A stretch of DNA of 21,575 nucleotides from Candidatus Thorarchaeota archaeon (GTDB lineage: Archaea; Asgardarchaeota; Thorarchaeia; Thorarchaeales; Thorarchaeaceae), in assembly GCA_016841005.1 (NCBI GenBank), contig JAEORG010000069.1, positions 1-21,575 of the forward strand, given 5' to 3'. A model generated the notes under the pieces. It did no database searches. It was not told the DNA's origin and was given only the letters and a program-made list of their open reading frames with translations. Numbering within the stretch: the stretch's first letter is position 1; each line of letters starts with the position of its first letter. The position numbers and the translations under genes are program-made. Below, piece by piece: positions 1 to 6,280 of this stretch.

Positions 1-386
1 GCATAATTTCTTACAATGAATTCTGTCACAGGTGAAATAAATATGACATACACTACGAGAGGAATACCCAATCTAATCAATCGGTCTTTGGTGTAGTTTA
101 ACCCCCCCTTTTTTTCAAAAGATCTTGGTATGAAGTATCCTGCAAGTAGGAAGAAGAATGCCATGAAATATGATTGATTTATTGCATTGAATAATAGGAA
201 CACAATTTGAGTTACTCCATCTATTGGGTAAAAACTACTCTCATTCACAAACCATGCGCCTGAACCCCCATATCCCATAGCTATGTGGTGAAGAATCACT
301 AAGATTGTCAAGTAGATTCGGAGATTATCAATGTAGAAGATTCTTGATTTCTGAATTACTGGAGTAGTTACCATGATTTCTGCCAT
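1..386 (-). CDS. Acyltransferase 3 (OafA/YrhL-like) membrane protein, N-terminal part
   Basis: Only the first 128 codons are in the window; the gene runs off the left edge. The start is the ATG at 386, preceded by a GAGGAG ribosome site about 6 nt upstream. The protein begins with a short polar segment and then FYIDNLRIYLTILVILHH, the typical first helix of the acyltransferase 3 family with its conserved D-N/L-R and the catalytic-type His pair. A second helix follows near residues 67-85 (QSYFMAFFFLLAGYF) and then the family's F-x-x-R-x-x-R-L-x-x-L-x-I-P-like region (YTKDRLIRLGIP). These integral membrane enzymes move acyl groups onto sugars, lipids or peptides; the acceptor cannot be told from this fragment. 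A run of seven A followed by seven G in the coding strand (102-115) is intact in frame. Confidence 0.85.
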   Translation of the reverse strand, partial: MAEIMVTTPVIQKSRIFYIDNLRIYLTILVILHHIAMGYGGSGAWFVNESSFYPIDGVTQIVFLLFNAINQSYFMAFFFLLAGYFIPRSFEKKGGLNYTKDRLIRLGIPLVVYVIFISPVTEFIVRNY

Positions 387-517
387 ATAACGCTCCTCTA
401 ACCAAAGCTTTGCAAACTGTAACTACCTGATAAATCTGTTTAGAAATCCATGATAGATATCCGGAAGATATTTCACCTTCAGACACAATCATGCAATTTC
501 ATAGAAGGTGGATATTC

Positions 518-2065
518 GTGAAACAATTTTCGTTGCATCCAGTCAATATTGGAATGCTATTGACAAGGAATTCCAAATATCGTCCAAATCATCTTGGAAT
601 AGTTGTTGAGGATACACGACTAACCTATCAAGAGTTTAACAGAAGTGTTAATCGTGTTGCTAATATGCTAGAAGAGCATGGTGTGAAAAAGGGTGAGAAG
701 ATAGCGATAGTCTTACCAAATTGCCTTGAATTGCTTGAACTATACTGGGCAACAGCTAAACTTGGTGCAGTAGCTGTGCCTTTAAGCACATTACTAATGA
801 GTCGTGGATATAAATCGCTCATCAATGATTCGGATACCAAGATTGTTATCACAAGTTCTCAGTACATGACCATCCTAGAAGAAATCAAATCTGAATTGAC
901 TAATGTCAGGGAATACATTCTCGTTGATAACACATCAAATGATGAATACCAAAACTATCATTCACTCAAAACAAAAGCTAGTGAGGAAGAACCTGATGTT
1001 CTTGAATTTGATGAGAATGAAGCCTATAATATAATCTATAGCAGTGGAACAACAGGTTTACCAAAGGGTATTGTACTCTCACACTATGTCAGGTCGTATT
1101 ATGCAACGCTATTTGCTTCGAGCTTTAGAATGACTCCAGAAAGCGTAATCATCCATTCTGGCTCTATCGTCTTTAATGGAGCCTTCGTCACCATGATGCC
1201 AGCTATGTTTCTTGGGACTACATTCATTTTGAAGCTAAAGTTTGACGCCCAAGAATTCATTGAAACAGTCAAACGTGAAAAGGTCACTCATGTGATAATG
1301 GTCCCTTCACAATTGATTGCGATTCTAAATGCCCCGAACTTCTCGATTGAAGCATTGGAATCATTGGAGATGATTTGCTCTGTTGGAGCTCCATTGCATA
1401 TGGATGTAAAAGAAAAACTCACCAAGCTCCTGCCAAATCGGTTTTACGAACTTTATGGACTAACGGAAGGATTCCTAACAGTCTTGGACAGAACTCACTA
1501 TGCCACTAAGCCAGGCTCAGTAGGTATCCCCCCACCATTCTTCAAAATGAGAATTGTTGATGACCATGATGAGGATGTTCCAGTAGGAGAGATTGGGGAA
1601 ATAATAGGAAAAGGACCCACTTTAATGACAGAATACTACAAGCGCCCAGAACAGACTGCTAATGCTATGAGAGATGGGTGGTTACATTCGGGAGATTTAG
1701 GTTATTTAGATGAAGATGGATTCCTCTTTTTGGTGGATCGGAAAAAGGACATGATCATTTCTGGTGGAGTAAATGTCTATCCAAAGGATATCGAGGAGGT
1801 TGTAGCACAGCATCCATCTGTTAGGGAAGTCGCAGTCTTTGGAATTCCAGACGAAAAATGGGGAGAAGCCTCTATAGCTGCGGTCATACTACGAGATTCA
1901 ATAGCTGCAGATCCTGATGAACTAATGAAATGGGTAAATGAGAGAGTGGGAGCAAAATATCAACGAGTTCAACGGGTCATCATTCTAGATGAGTTCCCCC
2001 GTAGCATATCTGGGAAGATACTCAAGCGAGAATTACGTGAGATCTTTGCAGAAGGAAACCAATAG
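518..2065 (+). CDS. AMP-dependent synthetase/ligase (acyl-CoA ligase-like)
   Basis: This is an adenylate-forming enzyme that activates a carboxylic acid with ATP and probably transfers it to CoA. From the GTG at 518 it has 515 residues, normal for the family. The phosphate-binding motif SSGTTGLPKG lies at residues 175-184, YGLTEG at about 313-318, the hinge motif DRKKDMIISGGVNVYP from residue 407, and the C-terminal PRSISGKILKREL carries the catalytic Lys at residue 500. I prefer GTG 518 because GAAGGTGG lies 6 nt before it; an in-frame ATG at 491 would add nine residues but has no ribosome site. The fold suggests a medium- or long-chain fatty acid or aromatic acid ligase; the substrate is not determined. 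The gene stands alone on the plus strand, convergent with the lipase-like gene downstream, and could supply beta-oxidation or acyl-lipid turnover. Confidence 0.9.
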   Translation: MKQFSLHPVNIGMLLTRNSKYRPNHLGIVVEDTRLTYQEFNRSVNRVANMLEEHGVKKGEKIAIVLPNCLELLELYWATAKLGAVAVPLSTLLMSRGYKSLINDSDTKIVITSSQYMTILEEIKSELTNVREYILVDNTSNDEYQNYHSLKTKASEEEPDVLEFDENEAYNIIYSSGTTGLPKGIVLSHYVRSYYATLFASSFRMTPESVIIHSGSIVFNGAFVTMMPAMFLGTTFILKLKFDAQEFIETVKREKVTHVIMVPSQLIAILNAPNFSIEALESLEMICSVGAPLHMDVKEKLTKLLPNRFYELYGLTEGFLTVLDRTHYATKPGSVGIPPPFFKMRIVDDHDEDVPVGEIGEIIGKGPTLMTEYYKRPEQTANAMRDGWLHSGDLGYLDEDGFLFLVDRKKDMIISGGVNVYPKDIEEVVAQHPSVREVAVFGIPDEKWGEASIAAVILRDSIAADPDELMKWVNERVGAKYQRVQRVIILDEFPRSISGKILKRELREIFAEGNQ

Positions 2066-2090
2066 TAAGTTTAACTTACGACTGAGAAAC

Positions 2091-2933
2091 TCAATCGAAA
2101 TTCTGCCTTAGCCAATCAATTACCTGAGGAGAACAGAAGGCATGTGTTTCAGCATGTTTTGCTCCAGGAATTACCTGAAACGATTTGGCTTCACTCGGAA
2201 TTTCATCAAAGAAGGCTCGAGCTGTTTCGACAGTAAAAATCTCATCATCTTCTCCGATACCCACCAGAACTGGAAAATCCAGCCGCTCAGGAAACTGATA
2301 CTTTTTCATGAATCTATCTGCACTGAGGATGTTTAGGAACCGCGGGGAGTATTTGAAAATAAATAATGGATCATCCGTCCCTGTCATTCCCTCCCTTTTA
2401 TATTCAATAACAGGACGCCTGTAAGCAAAAATCATCTTTCCAATCATCTTCAATTTCTCGCCTGCTGACATTCCTGGGAAAGCACCAGGATTGATGGTTC
2501 TCCCAATACTAAGAAATATGAGTCCATCAATTGAATCATTACAACAATCTATAGCCTCTGATACCACAACGTTACCTAGACTACTCCCAATGAGGACCAC
2601 TTTTGAGAATCCCTTGCTTTTGACGAAATTTATTGTTTCAAGAATGTCATTCTGAAGTCTGATTTTACTTGGGTAGTCACCCCTTGTACCATCAGAGAGC
2701 CCATGACCACGTAAATCAAGTCCAAATGTAGAAAAGCCCGCATCAGCAAGTGGTGTACCTAATGAATCATACGCTCCACTATATGCTGTAATTCCATGAA
2801 ATATGATCATTGCTGTTTTTGATGGAACTGAGGATTCCCATTTACGTAGGAACAAGATTATACCATCTGAGGTCTGAATTAGATCATAAGGTTTATCAAA
2901 TCCTGCTCGAAGTTTCTCTATATCGATATCCAT
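2091..2933 (-). CDS. Alpha/beta hydrolase, monoacylglycerol lipase / lysophospholipase-like
   Basis: This 280-residue cytosolic protein has the layout of the serine aminopeptidase S33 / monoglyceride lipase group. It has the oxyanion segment FHGITAYSG near residue 45, the DLRGHGLSDG strand-turn at 73-82, a nucleophile elbow GSSLG with Ser118, an acidic residue at Asp229 or Asp230 (GEDDEIF), and a C-terminal His260 in GAKHAETHAF. All three members of a catalytic triad are therefore present. No signal peptide or membrane helix is seen. The start at 2933 has AGGAGAAGGA just upstream. The stop lies 25 nt from the stop of the convergent acyl-CoA ligase, so the two could act on the same lipids, one releasing fatty acid and the other activating it; this is inference. 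An esterase with another substrate is equally compatible. Confidence 0.85.
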   Translation of the reverse strand: MDIDIEKLRAGFDKPYDLIQTSDGIILFLRKWESSVPSKTAMIIFHGITAYSGAYDSLGTPLADAGFSTFGLDLRGHGLSDGTRGDYPSKIRLQNDILETINFVKSKGFSKVVLIGSSLGNVVVSEAIDCCNDSIDGLIFLSIGRTINPGAFPGMSAGEKLKMIGKMIFAYRRPVIEYKREGMTGTDDPLFIFKYSPRFLNILSADRFMKKYQFPERLDFPVLVGIGEDDEIFTVETARAFFDEIPSEAKSFQVIPGAKHAETHAFCSPQVIDWLRQNFD

Positions 2934-3023
2934 ATGTTCCTTCTCCTATCAGCTCAAACGAAATACCTCTTGCTTGATATAAATCATGTCATCTCAGTTC
3001 GTTTCTAGGTCCGCTCCTTCAGT

Positions 3024-4025
3024 TTAGTTGAAAAGAACAATACGATAGCGTGCCTTGTTCTCCCTCACCTTTCGAATCGCTTCATTCACCTCTGACATAG
3101 GCATCAATTCTATCTTTGGCGTTATGCTATGCTCCAGCGCAAATGAGAGCATCTCCCGCATCGTAGCTCGATTTCCAAGGAATGAACCTGTAATCGATAA
3201 TTGGTGCGCTACTAGGTCAGTAGAATTGAATTCTACGTCTGGGAAGCCTATAAGGATGAACCGCCCGTTCTTCTTTAATGTGTTCAATAGTATTCCCCAA
3301 TTGATTTTGGCAGAAGCAGTACATAGAAGCAGGTCGAAACTAAACTCAGCATCATTTAACCTATTCAAATCGTTTGATTCCATGAAGTGATGTGCACCAA
3401 ATGCAATTGCTTCTTTATTCTTATCTGAAGATGAAGATATAGCGGTCACTTCGTAATCAAGAGCTTGGGCGAACTGTATTGCGAGATGGCCTAAACCACC
3501 AACTCCAATGACACCTATTTTCTGCTTCTTTCGTGCTGCGTAAGATCGAAGCGGTGAGTAGACCGTGACTCCAGCACATACTAGCACAGCGGCTACTTCT
3601 GAAGGCATAGCATCAGGGAGTGGGTAAGCAAATCGACTATCTACCACTATTGAGGAGGAAAAACCTCCATAGGGAACCCAAGTCCCACACGAAACAATAT
3701 CCTGACAGAGCTGCTCGTCTCCCTGCAAACACCACTCGCATTGCATACAGGAACGCCCTTGCCAACCAATGCCGACCCGGTCCCCTTCCCTCAATTCAGA
3801 TACTGCAGATCCGACAGCTGATACAGTCCCTACAATCTCGTGTCCGGGAACAAAGGGATATTTGGTAATTCCGTAGTAATCGTCGATAGCGTGGATGTCG
3901 GAATGACATACACCGCAGTGAGACACAGAAACTCGCACATCATGATTACCCATTTCAGTTGGCTTGAGTGTAAGAAGCTCTAATGGCTGTCCTACAGCTC
4001 TTGTTGCGTATCCCATTACCTTCAT
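3024..4025 (-). CDS. Zinc-dependent alcohol dehydrogenase (cinnamyl-alcohol dehydrogenase/YahK type)
   Basis: This is a medium-chain dehydrogenase that interconverts alcohols and aldehydes with NAD(P). From the ATG at 4025 it has 333 residues. Catalytic zinc ligands are visible as Cys37 (in HCGVCHSD), His62 in PGHE and Cys150. The structural zinc lobe is CxxCxxCx7C, with Cys93, 96, 99 and 107. The nucleotide-binding motif GVGGLG follows at 174-179. The order and length fit the cinnamyl alcohol dehydrogenase/YahK branch, which is usually NADPH-preferring. An in-frame GTG at 4034 would add three residues, but neither start has a strong ribosome site. It is on the same strand as the lipase-like gene 90 nt downstream, so co-transcription is possible. 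The substrate is not predictable from sequence. Confidence 0.92.
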   Translation of the reverse strand: MKVMGYATRAVGQPLELLTLKPTEMGNHDVRVSVSHCGVCHSDIHAIDDYYGITKYPFVPGHEIVGTVSAVGSAVSELREGDRVGIGWQGRSCMQCEWCLQGDEQLCQDIVSCGTWVPYGGFSSSIVVDSRFAYPLPDAMPSEVAAVLVCAGVTVYSPLRSYAARKKQKIGVIGVGGLGHLAIQFAQALDYEVTAISSSSDKNKEAIAFGAHHFMESNDLNRLNDAEFSFDLLLCTASAKINWGILLNTLKKNGRFILIGFPDVEFNSTDLVAHQLSITGSFLGNRATMREMLSFALEHSITPKIELMPMSEVNEAIRKVRENKARYRIVLFN

Positions 4026-4228
4026 ATCTTTCACAACCCAACTTTTTTTTCAAATACTTTGTATTGAAATTCTGGGACAAGAGTCTTTTCATAGCATCTT
4101 AGCAGATACAATTCCCCCAAAGTTCTCATGATCTTCAAAATTTTTAATGTACTTAGAACCATTCCACGACTGTATTTCCTTTTTGAGCTATTGCAAATTT
4201 AATCAAAGTTAATATTCAGGAATAAGAA

Positions 4229-5080
4229 ATGGATTGCAACCTAGGAGGGTTGAAGACGATAAGAAGGAAACATGTAATTTCCATTCTAATCTGCGTGTAT
4301 CTTATTCTACCGCTTTTCGTGGAAGTAAGCTCAGTTACAATCTGGTCTGATGACTTCAACGATGAGAATCTTGATGGATGGACAACCATTGGATTTAACA
4401 GAACATCGGTCCCACCCGAGGAATCACCAGCAAATTACTCCATTGATGAACATAATCTTAGAATAACTGGGGAGAATCAAACCCAGGCATATCATCCGAG
4501 TACTGTGGGTACTGGGACTTGGAGCTTTGATCTTGATTGTGTTGACACTCCGCGTCATCATTTTCACATAATGTTCATGGGTTCAAACATAATGAATGTT
4601 TCAAACATGCCTGGTAGTATACCAAGGGAATATGGATTGTTGATTTTCACAGGTCCCTATGGCGCTTTCGACGATGAGTTTGTGCTGTATAGGCGCGATG
4701 CAGGGTCAGCTGATATCAGTCAGGTCATTGATAGGTATTCTGTACAAGGTCTCTCTGGGTGGGCTAACATCACCATCAGTCGCAATTCAATAGGATTCTT
4801 CCAAATATTCATAAATGGGACTCAGTGTTTGACTGGTTCAGATACTGTTTTCGAAACTTCAGAGTATTTTGCCATCTTTAGTGAACCAGGACCAGCAATC
4901 GATAATATCGTGGTCACAGACGAGCCTCTACCAGACCCACCTAGTACAGAAACTACACCAACTACGCCAACTACTACTACTGGTGCCACTCCAGATATGA
5001 CGGGGATATATCTTGTTGTTGGTGGAGTTGCGGTTGTAATTGTTATCGTTATTGTGGTATTAATGAAGAAAAGAAGCTGA
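4229..5080 (+). CDS. Membrane-anchored surface protein with a LamG-like (concanavalin-type) domain
   Basis: The 283-residue product has a basic N-terminus (KTIRRKH) and a hydrophobic segment at about 16-35, a signal peptide or signal anchor. An extracytoplasmic domain follows, about 37-225, opening with WSDDFNDENLDGW, the usual start of LamG/DUF1080-like beta-sandwich domains, and closing with an AIDNIVVTDE strand. Then come a Thr/Pro-rich stalk at about 232-252, one hydrophobic helix at about 259-279 and the basic end KKRS. Several N-x-S/T sequons suggest N-glycosylation. The protein would be displayed on the cell surface, possibly binding carbohydrate; the domain assignment rests on pattern only. 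The ATG at 4229 has AGGA 7 nt upstream. A strong AGGAGGG lies inside the gene at 4243-4249, but no good in-frame start follows it at the right distance. Confidence 0.75.
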   Translation: MDCNLGGLKTIRRKHVISILICVYLILPLFVEVSSVTIWSDDFNDENLDGWTTIGFNRTSVPPEESPANYSIDEHNLRITGENQTQAYHPSTVGTGTWSFDLDCVDTPRHHFHIMFMGSNIMNVSNMPGSIPREYGLLIFTGPYGAFDDEFVLYRRDAGSADISQVIDRYSVQGLSGWANITISRNSIGFFQIFINGTQCLTGSDTVFETSEYFAIFSEPGPAIDNIVVTDEPLPDPPSTETTPTTPTTTTGATPDMTGIYLVVGGVAVVIVIVIVVLMKKRS

Positions 5081-5098
5081 TAGTTTAAAACATCTAAC

Positions 5099-5126
5099 AA
5101 TGTGAGAGCCTAAAGACTCTCACATT
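5099..5126. terminator. Hairpin between convergent genes
   Basis: A perfect 10-bp inverted repeat (AATGTGAGAG / CTCTCACATT) with an 8-nt loop begins 19 nt after the stop of the surface-protein gene. It is followed by a T-rich stretch (TTTATTTCT). It sits between two converging genes, so it could end transcription in both directions. Archaeal terminators often need only a T-run, so the role of the stem is uncertain. Confidence 0.6.
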
Positions 5127-5176
5127 TATTTCTACTATCTCAAGATGGTTATTCGAATCTAATTTTTATCCATTAA

Positions 5177-5596
5177 TCAGATCTTATCCATTAACCCAAA
5201 TGCCTTCGCTGCAATAATTGGATTATAATACTCAATCCACTCTACAATCTTTCCATTGTTATCAAAGGTTAGGATTGTAAGGTAATCATTTTCATATGTG
5301 CCGCTACCGTTCTTAAAAGTCAGTCTACCTGAATGCTTCATTGCAATTTTCTTAGGATCCTCGAATGGTAGAATCTCTTCAATCGGGAATTTGATTTCGT
5401 CAAAGTTTGAGGCTGCTTTTTGGATTCCATTATAAATTTCCTCTCTACCTACAGTTTCAGCGGGAAACATTCCTGAGTGGTATGGGTGAATCCATTTCCC
5501 GTCTTCTGCAAATAGATTGGAAAACTCCTTTAATCGTCGCTGTTCAAGAAGATGTACAAAGTTACGGATAGTCTTGATATTTTCTTCACTTGTCAT
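5177..5596 (-). CDS. SnoaL-like / NTF2-fold protein
   Basis: This 139-residue soluble protein matches the NTF2-like SnoaL pattern. An N-terminal helix pair (NIKTIRNFVHLLEQRRLKEF) is followed by LFAEDGKWIHPY, then the G-R-E-E-I segment (VGREEIYNGIQKA), and a C-terminal beta sheet ending DNNGKIVEWIEYYNP, which is the signature last strand of the family. Members act as small isomerases, hydrolases or ligand-binding pockets and are often annotated as polyketide-cyclase-like; the ligand here is unknown. The ATG at 5596 has no clear ribosome site, in keeping with a short-leader mRNA. It is transcribed away from the DinB-like gene, and a perfect palindrome lies in the shared upstream region. A broader NTF2-like label is safer than a named enzyme activity. 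Confidence 0.8.
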   Translation of the reverse strand: MTSEENIKTIRNFVHLLEQRRLKEFSNLFAEDGKWIHPYHSGMFPAETVGREEIYNGIQKAASNFDEIKFPIEEILPFEDPKKIAMKHSGRLTFKNGSGTYENDYLTILTFDNNGKIVEWIEYYNPIIAAKAFGLMDKI

Positions 5597-5629
5597 AGTT
5601 CAAACATCCAATACAAATCTCTCTTTGGA

Positions 5630-5638
5630 ATTATATGG
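5630..5638 (-). promoter_or_regulatory. Candidate TATA box of the SnoaL-like gene
   Basis: On the minus strand the bases read CCATATAAT. Counting about 26 nt downstream puts transcription start near 5608, roughly 12 nt before the ATG at 5596. The palindrome at 5642-5661 lies directly upstream of it. This is judged on position and composition only. Confidence 0.4.
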
Positions 5639-5641
5639 CTT

Positions 5642-5661
5642 AAATTAACAATGGTTAATTT
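5642..5661. promoter_or_regulatory. Palindromic operator candidate between divergent genes
   Basis: AAATTAAC-AATG-GTTAATTT is a perfect 8-bp inverted repeat with a 4-nt centre. It abuts the TATA-like box of the SnoaL-like gene, on the upstream (BRE) side, so a bound dimeric regulator could block basal factors there. The AT-rich composition makes chance palindromes more likely. Confidence 0.4.
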
Positions 5662-5732
5662 TATTTAAGACTTTTCGTGTGTTGTGATGCTTTAGTGTGC
5701 ATTGATCTTTTTCAACTGCTTCAGTATTAATG

Positions 5733-5739
5733 TATAAAT
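5733..5739 (+). promoter_or_regulatory. TATA box of the DinB-like gene
   Basis: TATAAAT is centred 24 nt before the ATG at 5760, the spacing expected between an archaeal TATA box and the transcription start of a leaderless mRNA. It overlaps an earlier in-frame ATG at 5730, which argues against that upstream ATG being the true start. Confidence 0.5.
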
Positions 5740-5759
5740 CCAAGCAATCTCTTCACCAC

Positions 5760-6269
5760 ATGATTGAGATGAGTGCAATTGAGTTTGTCAAAAGAATGGT
5801 CAAGTTTACTCGAATCTTTCGTGAGAGGGCATTTCAATCTCTCAAAGTGAATGGATGTAATGACTTATCATTCCGACCTTCAACAGGGATGTCGTCTATA
5901 GGATGGATTCTGGCCCATCAGGCAGCAGTCTATGACTTCGTTTTGAACACGCTGATTCTAGAAAAACCTCTCAAGTACCCAGACTTCTTTGAGTCATATA
6001 GTGGTGGAGATAGTGAACAAGGTGATTGGATAGAAACACCGCTTGAAGAGATTGAAGGTTATTTTGATTCAACTGAAGAAGATTTCCTCGAGTGGGTTGA
6101 AAATATTCCGCACGAAGAGATGTATCGCACACTTGACGATTCCTGTGTTTCTCAATATCATCAAGGCATGCCTATAATCGATGTGATAGCTGATATGTTC
6201 GCACATCTGAATCATCATAATGGTCATCTCAGTGCAATCAATGGTGATTGGTGTAGACAAAAAACCTAG
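5760..6269 (+). CDS. DinB-like four-helix-bundle protein
   Basis: From the ATG at 5760 the protein has 169 residues. The DinB/YfiT-like pattern is visible. A first helix leads to FRPSTGMSSIGWILAHQAAVYDF, with a metal-ligand-type His53. A C-terminal helix carries MFAHLNHHNGHLSAI with His149, His152, His153 and His156, the usual second metal-binding site. Superfamily members are metal-dependent thiol S-transferases (bacillithiol or mycothiol users) or have unknown function. Which thiol an archaeon would use is not known from sequence. I chose 5760 because a TATA box sits 24 nt upstream, implying a leaderless transcript; ATG 5730 overlaps that box, and ATG 5769 is a weaker alternative. The gene is divergent from the SnoaL-like gene and converges with the large hydrolase gene 11 nt away. 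Confidence 0.75.
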   Translation: MIEMSAIEFVKRMVKFTRIFRERAFQSLKVNGCNDLSFRPSTGMSSIGWILAHQAAVYDFVLNTLILEKPLKYPDFFESYSGGDSEQGDWIETPLEEIEGYFDSTEEDFLEWVENIPHEEMYRTLDDSCVSQYHQGMPIIDVIADMFAHLNHHNGHLSAINGDWCRQKT

Positions 6270-6280
6270 GTACGTGGTTT

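Noticed and set aside
102..115. Possible frameshift at a C7/T7 run in the acyltransferase gene
   Set aside because: The frame reads through with family-typical residues on both sides, so no break is needed to explain it.
4241..4261. Strong AGGAGGG inside the surface-protein gene as the true ribosome site
   Set aside because: No ATG or GTG follows it in frame at a usable distance; the TTG is only 1 nt away, while the upstream ATG at 4229 has its own AGGA.
4822..5100. 92-codon minus-strand frame rich in Thr, Val and Ile
   Set aside because: It is the antisense of the Thr-rich stalk and membrane helix of the surface protein; its repetitive composition arises from that.
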